A DNA stretch of 51,267 nt, taken from Paenibacillus sp. (lineage in GTDB: Bacteria; Bacillota; Bacilli; Paenibacillales; Paenibacillaceae). Location: the NCBI GenBank assembly GCA_031254035.1, contig JAIRVF010000121.1:1-51267 (forward strand), written 5' to 3'. Positions 6,860 through 16,690 of this stretch are shown here, piece by piece; positions within the stretch are counted from its first letter, which is position 1; each line of letters begins with the position of its first letter. The notes under the pieces were generated by a model that saw only the letters and a program-made list of their open reading frames with translations, made no database searches and had not been told where the DNA came from. The position numbers and the translations under genes are program-made.

Positions 6860-8611
6860 ATGGGGAAAACTCGATCTCCGAGAGGCAAAATGTTTAGAAG
6901 ATTTCTGCCCTTGTTCGTCATTATGGTTTTGTTTGTTGGATTGCTGCCGTCGATGGCGGATGCCGCGGACCGCGGGGCTTGGGCTCCCAATGTGACCTAT
7001 GCGGTGAATGACACGGCGACGTATGGCGGAAGCACGTATAAATCGATCCAGCCGCATACGTCTTTGGTTGGCTGGGAGCCGCCGAATGTGCCGGCGTTGT
7101 GGCAGCTTGTCACCGGTGGAGATGGCGGCGACACGCAGGCCCCGACCGTCCCAGCTAACTTAAGATCGACAGTCGTTACCTCCTCCAGCGTTTCGCTGGC
7201 CTGGGATGCTTCAACGGATAACGTTAGTGTAACGGGTTATGATGTCTATCAAGGCGGCAGCGTTGTAGGCAGCGCGTCCGGCAGCACCTTGGCTTTCACG
7301 CATAATGGACTGACGGCCGATACGTCCTATTCATATACAGTAAAAGCAAAGGATGCGGCTGGCAATGTGTCTGCTGCAAGCAACGTGGTAACCGTGAAGA
7401 CCGGTGCGAGCGGCGGAGTAGATACGGAGCCGCCTACGATGCCAACGAATCTTGCTGTAACGGGTGTGACAACCTCCAGTGTTTCTCTTTCCTGGACAGC
7501 TTCCACCGACAATGTCAGCGTAACCGGTTATGATGTCTATCAGGGAACGACGAAGGTTATGTCCGTCACGGGAACGACGGCTACGGTAATAGGCCTGGCG
7601 GCAGGTACCTCTTATACATTCAGAGTAGCCGCCAAGGATGCCGCCGCCAATACTTCGCCTCAAAGCGCCCTCGTAACGGCAACGACACAAAGCTCCGGTG
7701 GGGGAGGCGGGCAGCTTCCGAAGCATGTACTCACTGGCTACTGGCAAAACTTCATCAACGGCTCCTCCAATCTGAAGCTGAGCGATGTGCCAAGCCAATA
7801 TGATATTATCGTCCTCGCATTTGCTGATATGGATCCCGCTAAGCCGGGCGGCGTGACGTTTAACGTGGATTCCTCACTATCGAACGCCCTTGGAGGGTAC
7901 ACGAACGCAAATCTGATCAGCGACATTCAAGCCAAGCATGCACAAGGCAAAAAGGTCATCATCTCTGTTGGCGGCGAAAAAGGGAATGTCAATCTGGGCA
8001 GCGCCTCTCCAAACGTGGCAAATTTCGTGGACAGCATGTACAACATCATCACGACTTATGGCCTTGACGGCATCGATATCGATCTGGAGAACGGTATGAA
8101 CGTGGCCAATCTGACCAGCGCCGTGAAGCAACTGCAGCAACGCGTAGGGTCCGGTTTCATTTTGACCATGGCCCCGCAAACGATTGATATGCAAAGCGCA
8201 AGCACGTCTTATATGCAGCTGTATAACAACCTGAAGGACATTACGACCGTAATTAACGTTCAGTATTACAATTCCGGCTGCATGCTGGGCCGGGATGGCA
8301 AGTGTTATTCCCAGGGAACCGTCGACTTTCTGACGGCGCTATCCGACCTGTCATTGCAGTGGGTGGCCCCGTCGCAGCTCGCCATTGGCGTGCCTGCTGG
8401 TTCCGCTGCCGCAGGCGGCGGTTACGTGTCGCCGACCGTCGTGAACAATGCCTTGGGCTGTCTAGCCAATGGAACTGGCTGCGGCAGCTACAAGCCCGTT
8501 GCCCAATATCCCGATTTCCGCGGCGCCATGACGTGGTCCATCAATTGGGATAAGATGGGCAACTACAACTTCGCCAATACGGTTAAACCGTTCCTCGTCT
8601 CGTTGCCTTAA
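6860..8611 (+). CDS. Secreted GH18 chitinase with CBM and two FnIII domains
   Basis: About 583 residues. A signal peptide (basic start, then LPLFVIMVLFVGLLP, cleavage near ADA-A35) is followed by a CBM5/12-type chitin-binding module (GAWAPNVTYAVNDTATYGGSTYKS, with W residues at 41, 72 and 81). Two fibronectin type III domains follow (about 95-185, 193-280), then a Gly-rich linker and a GH18 barrel (about 290-583). The catalytic DxxDxDxE is intact as DGIDIDLE at 403-410, with E410 as the acid. The barrel resembles the ChiD-type chitinases of Bacillus and Streptomyces. AGGAGGGG precedes the ATG at 6860, nine bases away. Expression is probably under CcpA through the upstream cre boxes. It releases soluble chitin oligomers outside the cell and is complementary to the cell-wall-attached chitinase that follows. 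Confidence 0.93.
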   Translation: MGKTRSPRGKMFRRFLPLFVIMVLFVGLLPSMADAADRGAWAPNVTYAVNDTATYGGSTYKSIQPHTSLVGWEPPNVPALWQLVTGGDGGDTQAPTVPANLRSTVVTSSSVSLAWDASTDNVSVTGYDVYQGGSVVGSASGSTLAFTHNGLTADTSYSYTVKAKDAAGNVSAASNVVTVKTGASGGVDTEPPTMPTNLAVTGVTTSSVSLSWTASTDNVSVTGYDVYQGTTKVMSVTGTTATVIGLAAGTSYTFRVAAKDAAANTSPQSALVTATTQSSGGGGGQLPKHVLTGYWQNFINGSSNLKLSDVPSQYDIIVLAFADMDPAKPGGVTFNVDSSLSNALGGYTNANLISDIQAKHAQGKKVIISVGGEKGNVNLGSASPNVANFVDSMYNIITTYGLDGIDIDLENGMNVANLTSAVKQLQQRVGSGFILTMAPQTIDMQSASTSYMQLYNNLKDITTVINVQYYNSGCMLGRDGKCYSQGTVDFLTALSDLSLQWVAPSQLAIGVPAGSAAAGGGYVSPTVVNNALGCLANGTGCGSYKPVAQYPDFRGAMTWSINWDKMGNYNFANTVKPFLVSLP

Positions 8612-8625
8612 ATTCATTCACCATC

Positions 8626-8657
8626 AGCCTCCGGCCCGTATGTGCCGGGGGCTTTTT
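8626..8657 (+). terminator. Terminator after the secreted chitinase
   Basis: AGCCTCCGGC (8626-8635) pairs with GCCGGGGGCT (8644-8653), followed by five T. Confidence 0.8.
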
Positions 8658-9110
8658 GCAGGGGTACATGATAATTTTCAATAATATTGAATACTTATCT
8701 CGAAACCAGTTTTTCTCTGAGAATAGGGCGTTATACTGAGTTCTGCGTTGTTAATATATGTCATTCAATTAGACAAATATATCCCTATATGATAGAAAAT
8801 AGCCCCTAGAAACACCTGTTGGATCGAATATAATATTGCTTACCGACGAAGTTTAAAACCCGATTTATCCCCCAGTTTTTTCAACTCACTCTTCGATGCT
8901 ATACATAATAAGACCTAATCTTCAGGGCAAATCTCCTTGGCTATGGCAACTCTTCCTGATCAGTCAGAATCCGAAAATCATTAAGTCTGGCCCAACATGG
9001 CCGGGTTTAATAGCAATGCATACGCCGATAAACTCCGGGATTGGAGGTTAAAAGTCGTTTCCGTTTGAAGGATGGCGCATTGCATCAAATCTGATAGATT
9101 GGGGTGTGCT
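8658..9110. other. Intergenic region between the two chitinase genes
   Basis: About 450 bp of AT-rich sequence. I see no supportable gene, repeat or clear promoter. The terminator before it and the strong start site after it suggest that the two chitinase genes are transcribed separately. Confidence 0.5.
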
Positions 9111-12100
9111 ATGAAAGCGCTTCAAGGGTGGATGGGATGGAAGTGTTTTGTTTGCTTTGTTTGCGCGGCCATTATAACTTCTTCATATGCTTTTACCGGA
9201 CAGGTTAACGCCGGCTCCTCCGACACTCGAGGTCATTGGGCGGAGCAACTCCTTGCCGATTGGCGCGATCAAGGGCTTCTTAAGGGTTATTCCGACGGCT
9301 CGCTGAAGCCGAATCAAACCTTGACAAGGGCTGAACTGATGGCGCTGATCAACCGCTATTTTCATTATACGGCCGAATCGGAAGCGACCTTCACGGATCT
9401 GGAATCCAGCCAGTGGCAGTATGCAGAAGCTGTAAAGGCGCTGCAGGCAGGATATGTTTCGGGTAATCCAGATGGCGCAATTCATCCCAATCAGCCGGTT
9501 ACGAGAGAAGAAGCTGCAGTGATGTTAGCCAAGATCCTGCATGCGGACGCGGTCAATGATTCCGAGCTGCTTCGGCCATTTAAGGATTCAGCGGACATTT
9601 CCCCAGGGAGCCGACAGGCGCTGGGGTACTTGGTTCAACAGGGCAAATTGGGTGGGTACGAGGATGGAACACTCCGTCCCAAGTCTCTTTTGACCCGGGC
9701 TGAGGGCATCGTTCTGATCAGCCGTCTGCCGGTAATGTCCGTAATGTTGCGCGGAGCATCCTACGATAAAGCCGGGACATACGGCCCTACGGTAGGGGAA
9801 GAAACGGTTCGCGGAGACGCTGTCGTGTCTGCTTCGGGCATTACGCTTCAAAATTTGGTGATCCACGGAAACCTCATATTGGAGAAAGGGATCAGTTCCG
9901 GTAAGGTGGTCCTGAAAAATGTGAAGGTGGAAGGAAAGCTCATCGTGAGAGCCTCGGGCATGGAACTTGCAATCAGCGGCAGTACAATCGGCGCTGTTGT
10001 GATCGACGGGCAAGGCATTACGCTGCAACTTGGCAGCGATTCAAGCATCTCAAGTTTGGTGCTGAATGGACAGACCAAGGTTCAAGGAAGCGGAAAAATT
10101 CAAAAAGCCACCATCAATGAAGGGGCAAAAGGCTCCTCATTCCAGACGGCTCCATTAAGCGTGGATGGTCCGCAGGCAGGCTCGATTGGGTCAGGATCTC
10201 CCGGCAGCGGTAGTGCGGGTCCTGGCAGCAGTTCCGGAGGTATTATTTCAGGCGGCTCAGGTGGTTCTGGCGGAGATGCAGGTGGATCTGGCGGAGGAGC
10301 GGGCTCAGGTGGTGAAACCGGCGGAGGCGGCGATACGACCGTTCCGCAGGCACCGAGCATAACTGGAGTTGCGAGCGACAAGGTCTATACTTCAGGTGTG
10401 CTTCCGAACTGGCAGGATGCCGCGGACACTACCAGCACTGCAACGCTGAATGGAGGGGCTTATACGAAAGGCAGCGGCATCATCGATGCCGGCGAATATA
10501 CGCTTGTCGTCACTGCGGTTCATAAGAAAAGCGGCAAAAAGGCTAGTACAACCGTCAAATTTACGATGAATCTGGAAACGAAGCTGATCGGCTACGTGGC
10601 AGGCTGGAAGGACTGGTCACAGACACAGCCTGTAGATGCCGCCAAGCTTACTCACATCAACTATGCATTCACCCATATCAAGGGCAACAAAATCATTTCG
10701 ATCGAAGAACAAAATGATGAGGCCAATTACGCTTATCTCCAAAGCCTAAAATCCAAAAACGCGAATCTCAAAATCCTGAACTCGGTTGGCGGTTGGGGGG
10801 CGGACGGTTTTTCCGACGCGGCACTGACGGCGGAATCCCGCAACACATTTGCGGACAGCATCATCGAATACGTGGAAAAGTACGATCTAGACGGCATCGA
10901 TCTGGACTGGGAATATCCAACTCAGGATGCAGGCGGCATCGTGAAGGGAAGACCAGAGGATAAAGAGAATTTCACCCTAGTGCTGAAGCTGATCCGTGAA
11001 AAGCTGAATGTGCTCGGGCTCGAAAAGAACAAATATTATGAGCTGACGATTGCTGCAGGAGCGACGCAATCTTACCTTAAAGGCGCCGAGATCAGCGAAG
11101 TCGCGAAATATGTGGACAACATTAACTTGATGACCTATGACCTCGCCGGAGGTTGGATGGACAATACGGATCATCATACGAATTTGTTTGGCAGAGACCT
11201 CAGTGTGGATTCTGCGGTCAAGCTCTATTTGAGCCAAGGCGTTCCGGCAGAAAGGCTGGTTATTGGAGCGGCTTTCTACGGGCATATGTGGACGGACGTG
11301 AAATCCACGGATAATCACGGCTTGAGACAAAAAGCAAAAGGTTCTTGGGAAACGCCATCCTACGGCACAACCATCACCCTTTATAACAAAGAAACAGGAT
11401 TTGATCGTTATTGGGACGATGTTGCCAAAGCGCCTTACCTGTTTAACGGAAATACATTCCTGTCCTATGATGACCCCGAGTCTTTGTCGGAAAAGGCAAA
11501 ATATGTTTTGGATCACAAGTTGGGGGGAGCCATGTTCTGGGAGTACAGCCAGGATAACACGGGCGTTCTGCTCACGACATTGTCTGACAGCCTGCACGGC
11601 AAGACTTATGAAGAGGATACGACCTCAGTCCCCGATGCGCCTGTCATTACCCAGGTGGAGGAAGGTGGGGAGTATGCACCAGGGCTGGTTCCAAGCTGGA
11701 CCGATGCGCCTGAGACAGCAAGCGCTGCCTTGTTGAATGATGCCGCATATGAGCAGGGAACTCCGATTACAGCGGCTGGAAGCTACACGCTGACTGTTAT
11801 CGCAGCCCATGGTAAAAGCTTCAAAACTGCCCAAACGACCATACATTTCACAATAAAGGAAAAAGAACAGCCTACTCCCGGACCGAAGGTAGTCGCCTAT
11901 GTGCCGGGATGGGTGGACTGGTCCGCTGCGAAGCCGATTAATGCCAGCAAATTAACTCACATCAACTATGCGTTTACCCATATCACGGACAACAGAGTCG
12001 TTCCAATCGAAGGTCAGAATGATGATGCAAATTACGTATACCTTCAAAGCCTGAAAGCCCAGAACCCAGATCTGAAAATTTTGAACTCGATCGGTGGCTG

Positions 12101-12908
12101 GGGATTGGACGGATTCTCCGACGCGGCACTGACGGCGGAATCCCGCAATACGTTTGCGGACAGCATCATCGCATACGTGAAAAAATATGATCTGGACGGC
12201 ATCGATCTGGACTGGGAATATCCAACTCAGGATGCAGGTGGCCTCGTGACGGGAAGACCAGAGGACAAAGAGAATTTCACCCTGGTGCTGAAGCTGATCC
12301 GTGAGAAGCTGGATCAATTAGGCGCGGCGGACGGCAGGTATTATGAACTCACAATCGCTGCAGGAGCGACGCCAAATTACCTTGCTGGTGTCGAAATCGG
12401 CGAAGTCGCGAAATATGTGGACAACATTAACTTGATGACCTATGACTTGGCCGGGGGCTGGAGCGACAAGACGGATCATCATACGAATCTATTTGGCGGA
12501 GACCTCAGTGTGGATTCTGCGGTCAAGCTCTATTTGAGCCAAGGCGTTCCGGCGAAAAAACTGGTTATTGGAGCGGCTTTCTACGGGCATATGTGGACGG
12601 ACGTGAAATCCACGGATAATCACGGCTTGGGACAAAAAGCGACAGGTTCTTCGGTAACGCCAACCTATAACGATATTATCGCCGATTATACCGAAGATAA
12701 GGGCTACATCCGTTATTGGGATGAAGATGCACAGGCTCCGTACCTGTTTGACGGAAGCACGTTTATTTCTTACGATGATCCACAATCCGTAGAAGCCAAA
12801 GCCCACTATGTCCTCGATCAGGGATTGGGCGGGGCAATGTTTTGGGAGTATAGCCAGGATGCAACGGGCGCCTTGCTTGGCGCACTAGCGAACATCATTT
12901 TGCCATAA
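9111..12908 (+). CDS. S-layer-anchored tandem GH18 chitinase
   Basis: About 1265 residues. A signal segment (CFVCFVCAAIITSSYA) is followed by three SLH domains (about 37-85, 94-143, 157-206) with cell-wall-polymer binding motifs TRAE, TREE and TRAE. A beta-helix-like repeat region (215-345) and a Gly/Ser linker (350-408) come next. Then a pair of modules is repeated with a period of 435 residues: an Ig-like domain (410-488; 845-920) and a GH18 barrel (490-838; 925-1265). Both barrels keep DGIDLDWEYP (catalytic E601 and E1036). Long stretches of the two barrels are identical at the DNA level, for example around 11206 and 12510. The start is set at 9111 because GGGGTG lies five to ten bases upstream; the ATG at 9072 has its GAAGG directly abutting. 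The product should stay on the cell wall and cut chitin next to the importers. Confidence 0.92.
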   Translation: MKALQGWMGWKCFVCFVCAAIITSSYAFTGQVNAGSSDTRGHWAEQLLADWRDQGLLKGYSDGSLKPNQTLTRAELMALINRYFHYTAESEATFTDLESSQWQYAEAVKALQAGYVSGNPDGAIHPNQPVTREEAAVMLAKILHADAVNDSELLRPFKDSADISPGSRQALGYLVQQGKLGGYEDGTLRPKSLLTRAEGIVLISRLPVMSVMLRGASYDKAGTYGPTVGEETVRGDAVVSASGITLQNLVIHGNLILEKGISSGKVVLKNVKVEGKLIVRASGMELAISGSTIGAVVIDGQGITLQLGSDSSISSLVLNGQTKVQGSGKIQKATINEGAKGSSFQTAPLSVDGPQAGSIGSGSPGSGSAGPGSSSGGIISGGSGGSGGDAGGSGGGAGSGGETGGGGDTTVPQAPSITGVASDKVYTSGVLPNWQDAADTTSTATLNGGAYTKGSGIIDAGEYTLVVTAVHKKSGKKASTTVKFTMNLETKLIGYVAGWKDWSQTQPVDAAKLTHINYAFTHIKGNKIISIEEQNDEANYAYLQSLKSKNANLKILNSVGGWGADGFSDAALTAESRNTFADSIIEYVEKYDLDGIDLDWEYPTQDAGGIVKGRPEDKENFTLVLKLIREKLNVLGLEKNKYYELTIAAGATQSYLKGAEISEVAKYVDNINLMTYDLAGGWMDNTDHHTNLFGRDLSVDSAVKLYLSQGVPAERLVIGAAFYGHMWTDVKSTDNHGLRQKAKGSWETPSYGTTITLYNKETGFDRYWDDVAKAPYLFNGNTFLSYDDPESLSEKAKYVLDHKLGGAMFWEYSQDNTGVLLTTLSDSLHGKTYEEDTTSVPDAPVITQVEEGGEYAPGLVPSWTDAPETASAALLNDAAYEQGTPITAAGSYTLTVIAAHGKSFKTAQTTIHFTIKEKEQPTPGPKVVAYVPGWVDWSAAKPINASKLTHINYAFTHITDNRVVPIEGQNDDANYVYLQSLKAQNPDLKILNSIGGWGLDGFSDAALTAESRNTFADSIIAYVKKYDLDGIDLDWEYPTQDAGGLVTGRPEDKENFTLVLKLIREKLDQLGAADGRYYELTIAAGATPNYLAGVEIGEVAKYVDNINLMTYDLAGGWSDKTDHHTNLFGGDLSVDSAVKLYLSQGVPAKKLVIGAAFYGHMWTDVKSTDNHGLGQKATGSSVTPTYNDIIADYTEDKGYIRYWDEDAQAPYLFDGSTFISYDDPQSVEAKAHYVLDQGLGGAMFWEYSQDATGALLGALANIILP

Positions 12909-12927
12909 CATAAAATCGGAAAGCTGC

Positions 12928-13227
12928 TTAAGCCCCATACACGGACAGGTCGATCCGCCCATTTAAGCCGATCTCAACCCCTTCATCTTCAAGAAGAGAT
13001 TGTTGCAGAAAACGAGACTCATCATCAAGCAATGCAATTTCACCTTTGGCGTTGACGACCCGGTGCCAGGGCAACTGGTATTTACTGCTCATGGAATGCA
13101 GTATTCTGACGACCTGTCGTGCGGCGCGGGGACTTCCGGCTGCGGCTGCAATGCCGCCGTAAGTCATGACTTTCCCAGCAGGTATGGATTTGATTTGTTC
13201 AATAACGGCTTTCGTAAATGGCTGCAT
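12928..13227 (-). CDS. Alkyltransferase-like (ATL) protein
   Basis: About 99 residues with the DNA-binding domain of O6-alkylguanine-DNA alkyltransferases: AGKVMTYGGIAAAAGSPRAARQV contains the helix-turn-helix and arginine-finger region. The active-site PCHRV is PWHRVV here, so the acceptor cysteine is replaced by tryptophan. That is the hallmark of ATL proteins, which bind alkylated guanine, cannot repair it themselves and flag it for nucleotide excision repair. The start at 13227 follows AAGGAGAA at a good distance; upstream in-frame codons have no site. It converges on the chitinase gene with 19 bp between them. Confidence 0.88.
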   Translation of the reverse strand: MQPFTKAVIEQIKSIPAGKVMTYGGIAAAAGSPRAARQVVRILHSMSSKYQLPWHRVVNAKGEIALLDDESRFLQQSLLEDEGVEIGLNGRIDLSVYGA

Positions 13228-13462
13228 CAAGTTCTCCTTAGTGCCCGGGACATTATTGTCCCGGCACATTCCCTTTTTTAGTCAAACACAGTGTATCATA
13301 TATGTGATTTTTAGCAGCTAATTAGATGTACCAAACGTTTTATAGATCGCCTTTGTAATGGTAAGATAAGGAAGGTGCCCATTTGGAACGTTTTTTAGTT
13401 TTGAATGCATTGGACAAGCTGGCCGAAAAGACCAAGTATAGTGGGAAAATGAGGTATTCAGC

Positions 13463-15061
13463 ATGGGTAGATCATTATGTGAAATCAATCATGCGCACGC
13501 CATCGAGGTGGCCAATCAATATTGCAGACAAGCCGGGATCAATCCGGATGAGCTTCCCGTGTTTGATTGTAGATACAGCCATGCCGAACTAGCGGCCAAG
13601 TTGGTGATGTATAGGGAGTATATTGAGATCATCCATTTTTTCATCCATAAATTTTTGTCTTCGATTTCGGGAGAACCCATTGTAATAATGGTTTCGGATG
13701 AACAGGGATATATTTTAGAATTTGCGGGCGATCCGACGTATATTCAGGTGTGTAGGCACTTAGGCATTGAGGAAGGGATACAGTTCAACAAGGATATAGG
13801 AACGAGCTCCATTGATCTGTGTTTGAGCTATCAGCAGCCTTTCCAACTGATTGGCGAGGATCACTATCATACGATTTTACACCAGCAGGCTTGCTATACG
13901 ACCGGCTTTCACAACGAAAATGGTTCTGTGCTGGGGACAATCACACTTATGGTGGATATTGACTTTGCCCACCCGTATCTGCTCGCACTGCTGTGCACGA
14001 TAGCTAATTTTGTGGAACGGGAGCTCTTGCTGCGCAGGCAAAATGCCCAATTGCAAATGTTGAACCAATTTCTACTGGGTACAAACTTCTATGGAGTTGT
14101 CATTACAAACGGGATAGGTCAGATTCTGGAGATGAACGAACGCTGCCATACAATGCTGCAGTTGGATAATCAGGCCTCTTATGAGGGAACCTCTGTTTTT
14201 AATATCAACCTGATCAGTTGCTATTTTGGGCGTGCCATCAAACACCATGAGGAATGCACCGGCGTGGAGTTGTGCATGACGCTGAAGGACGGCGAGCATC
14301 ATTATATGCTGGATGTGCTTCCCGTTTATGACACCAGTCGTTCTATCGTCCGCGTGGTGGGGAGTATCCGGGATATCACGGAGATGAAGAAAACAGAGGA
14401 ATTATTACATAACACAGAAAAACTTGTTTTTGCCGGTCAAATTGCGGTAAGTATCGCCCATGAAATCCGCAATCCGCTGACTACGGTGAAGGGAATGCTG
14501 CAATTAGCGGGCAAGGACACTGAGCTGCGTCATTATAACCTGATTATGTCGGAGCTTGAGCGGATGAATCTGATCGTCAGCGAGTTCCTTTTTTTGGGCA
14601 AGACGCAGGCCCCTCAGTTCAGGCAAGAACGCTGTCATCAGATTCTCCGGGAAGTGCTGGATTTGTTTGAGATTCATGCGGCTTTGAGCAACATTACTAC
14701 GGAATGTACCATTAATGCAGACCACATCATTACCTGTGATCGGAACCAGATTAAGCAGGTATTCATGAATATCCTGAAGAATGCCGTGGAAGCTTTGCCT
14801 TTTGGCGGGCATATTCGGATTGTTCTTGATACTAAGGATACATACCAGAAAATCCGATTCTCAGATAATGGCATGGGAATGAACGCCGAGATGTTGCAGC
14901 GGATCGGGGAGCCTTTTCAGACAACCAAGACGGAAGGCAATGGCCTTGGCATGATGATCGTGAAGAAAATTATCGAGGCCCATAAAGGGCGGATGGTTAT
15001 CGAAAGCAAAGTAAATGAAGGGACGCAGGTGGAGATTTATCTTCCGATCGGCTCGGTTTGA
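13463..15061 (+). CDS. GAF-PAS sensor histidine kinase, soluble
   Basis: 532 residues and no membrane segment. Residues about 40-190 look like the GAF-type sensor found in AcoR-like activators (NKDIGTSSIDLCLSYQQPFQLIGEDHYH). A PAS domain follows (205-312, ending IRDITEMKK), then HisKA with IAHEIRNPLT (phospho-acceptor H333) and an HATPase domain with NILKNAVEALP, FSDNGMGM and GNGLGMMIVKKII. The layout resembles the sporulation phosphorelay kinases of Bacillus (KinA/KinE class), and no response regulator lies beside it, as expected for an orphan phosphorelay kinase. GAGGT stands eight bases before the ATG. A short ORF in another frame (13383-13592) overlaps the start and may be an out-of-frame remnant of an N-terminal extension. 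Confidence 0.88.
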   Translation: MGRSLCEINHAHAIEVANQYCRQAGINPDELPVFDCRYSHAELAAKLVMYREYIEIIHFFIHKFLSSISGEPIVIMVSDEQGYILEFAGDPTYIQVCRHLGIEEGIQFNKDIGTSSIDLCLSYQQPFQLIGEDHYHTILHQQACYTTGFHNENGSVLGTITLMVDIDFAHPYLLALLCTIANFVERELLLRRQNAQLQMLNQFLLGTNFYGVVITNGIGQILEMNERCHTMLQLDNQASYEGTSVFNINLISCYFGRAIKHHEECTGVELCMTLKDGEHHYMLDVLPVYDTSRSIVRVVGSIRDITEMKKTEELLHNTEKLVFAGQIAVSIAHEIRNPLTTVKGMLQLAGKDTELRHYNLIMSELERMNLIVSEFLFLGKTQAPQFRQERCHQILREVLDLFEIHAALSNITTECTINADHIITCDRNQIKQVFMNILKNAVEALPFGGHIRIVLDTKDTYQKIRFSDNGMGMNAEMLQRIGEPFQTTKTEGNGLGMMIVKKIIEAHKGRMVIESKVNEGTQVEIYLPIGSV

Positions 15062-15127
15062 ATTATGTTATGAATCGGAATAAGCTTCAAAGGGCACACG
15101 TCACTCAGTACTTTTGCTCCGCAAAAG

Positions 15128-15146
15128 CGCCTCTCTTTGAGAGGCG
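15128..15146. terminator. Hairpin between convergent kinase and AraC genes
   Basis: CGCCTCTC-TTT-GAGAGGCG, an 8-bp stem. On the minus strand it is followed by CTTTTGC, so it mainly serves the AraC gene. Confidence 0.6.
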
Positions 15147-15198
15147 TCGGACTTCTTTCCGATACACTTTGTGGGGTTATTCTGCCGTTTCATTCCCT

Positions 15199-16008
15199 TC
15201 AAATCCCCTGCAGAGTCCGCCGGTATTCATCCGGAGTGCAGCCCACGACGGCCTTGAAGTCTTTAATAAAATGGGACTGGTCATGATAACCGAGCTCCGT
15301 GGACAGACGGGCCAGATCCATCGGCAGACGGCGATCCATCATTTCTGCTGCGTTTTGCAGACGGTGCAACCGGATCACCCATTTCGGGCTGATGCCGACA
15401 TATTGATCAAATAAACGCTGAAGCTTGCGGATATGGATGCTAAAACGATCACAGACCTGGTCCACCTTCGAAATGTCATGTTCGTTAGCGATGTAGTCAA
15501 TCATCTGATTTACATACAAAATCTGCTCATCCTGTGGCGGCATCTTGGGCAGCAGCAGCTTATCCATCGCCCCGACCATGTCCTGTTCTGTTGCACAGGA
15601 GAGGATCATCTCTTCAGGTTCCGGGCCGTCCAGATCAAGGATGCTCATCACTTCGAGCGGACGATCTAGCAAGTTGGAAACGGGCTGATTCAGGAACGGA
15701 TAGAAACCGCCGGGTTTAAATTTTACGCCGAATACGATACCCTTTCCATGAATCAGATATGAGAATTTTCGGGTGGAAGGTCCGTAGATAAAAGTTTTCT
15801 TCGGTTCTACGACCAGATTGACGCAGGGGTTGGGAACGACATGCTGAAGGTAGGGCTGATCGTCCGCACAATCCCAACTGACAATCCAGTAATGCTTAAC
15901 AAAAAAGCTTAACGCATCCGCGGCGGCATGACGCGACAACTTGAATTTTTCCTCGCCACCCGCAAGATTCAGAACTCCTAGACTCGGTCTCGGCAATTCG
16001 GTATGCAT
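15199..16008 (-). CDS. AraC-family transcriptional regulator
   Basis: 269 residues. The N-terminal part (1-150) holds the pattern HYWIVSWDC...PNPCVNLVVEP...GVKFKPGGFYPFL typical of the DUF6597-type sensor seen in many AraC regulators. The C-terminal AraC domain (about 165-265) has two HTH motifs, the second ending TELGYHDQSHFIKDFKAVVGCTPDEYR. It diverges from the SRPBCC gene at 16183, which is its likely target. The start at 16008 has only a distant GAAAGGGG (about 12 bases), so expression may be weak or the start may differ slightly. Confidence 0.9.
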   Translation of the reverse strand: MHTELPRPSLGVLNLAGGEEKFKLSRHAAADALSFFVKHYWIVSWDCADDQPYLQHVVPNPCVNLVVEPKKTFIYGPSTRKFSYLIHGKGIVFGVKFKPGGFYPFLNQPVSNLLDRPLEVMSILDLDGPEPEEMILSCATEQDMVGAMDKLLLPKMPPQDEQILYVNQMIDYIANEHDISKVDQVCDRFSIHIRKLQRLFDQYVGISPKWVIRLHRLQNAAEMMDRRLPMDLARLSTELGYHDQSHFIKDFKAVVGCTPDEYRRTLQGI

Positions 16009-16182
16009 GGGAGAATCACGCCCCTTTCTTCCTGATTATTTATGAAACAGGTGTTCTTGTCGTGTTTTTACAATACAAAAATTGGCTGTTGAAGATATGA
16101 TTAGTTTAGCACAAAACCGTGAGCACAAAAGACAAGCATAAAAACGAATCCAAACGAATCGGAAAAAGGAGCGTGTAAAAAC

Positions 16183-16632
16183 ATGAATTTGAAATATGAA
16201 TTTTATATCGACGCAGAGCCAGACAAAGTATGGAATCTGCTGGTTACGCCTGAGGGAACGAAAAAAACCTTTTTTAACACCGTGCTTCAATCCAGCTTTA
16301 AGGTCGGAGAGCCGTTTGCCTATGTAGGGCCGGGAAATGACGGTGATGAAACGGTACATGTGTACGGCGATATCTTGGCATATGAACCGCGGAAGGTTCT
16401 AAGCTACCTTGAACATCCGGGACCTTCCTATCGCGCCAATCATCAGGAACATACATCCCGGGTAACATTTACGCTGGATACAGTAGGCAAATGCACAAAA
16501 TTAACGCTCGTGAACGATGAATGGACGGAAAGTCACCCTTCCTTCCAAAATGCTGAAAGTTCCTGGTGGATGATTTTGAGCAATATCAAAACTGTGGCGG
16601 AAACCGGAAATACGCTGGATTTTGGCTGGTAA
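16183..16632 (+). CDS. SRPBCC (AHSA1/START-like) domain protein
   Basis: 149 residues forming a single START-like domain of the Aha1-C family: FYIDAEPDKVWNLLVTPEGTKKTF at the start, a central VYGDILAYEPRKVLSYLEH strand pair and the closing helix SSWWMILSNIKTVAETG. Such proteins bind hydrophobic ligands and many are encoded beside regulators, as here with the divergent AraC gene 174 bp away. Function beyond ligand binding cannot be told. AAAAAGGAG lies about 12 bases before the ATG. Confidence 0.88.
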   Translation: MNLKYEFYIDAEPDKVWNLLVTPEGTKKTFFNTVLQSSFKVGEPFAYVGPGNDGDETVHVYGDILAYEPRKVLSYLEHPGPSYRANHQEHTSRVTFTLDTVGKCTKLTLVNDEWTESHPSFQNAESSWWMILSNIKTVAETGNTLDFGW

Positions 16633-16664
16633 AACCAAACTTAATACATGGAAGTTTCGGCGAG

Positions 16665-16690
16665 AACGGCTGCTAACGCAGCCGTTTTTG
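16665..16690 (+). terminator. Terminator after the SRPBCC gene
   Basis: AACGGCTGC (16665-16673) TAAC GCAGCCGTT (16678-16686), followed by TTTGTTTTT. Confidence 0.88.

Noticed and set aside
9111..9125. cre-like ATGAAAGCGCTTCAA at the start codon of the SLH chitinase
   Set aside because: It mismatches the required C at position 14 and coincides with the first codons, so it may be chance.
10100..10381. Pro-rich minus-strand ORF opposite the chitinase linker
   Set aside because: It is the complement of the Gly/Ser linker and not a gene.
13383..13592. Short ORF overlapping the start of the GAF-PAS kinase in another frame, with AGGTG before a TTG
   Set aside because: It could be an N-terminal part lost by frameshift, but the kinase has its own good start and nothing else supports the short product.
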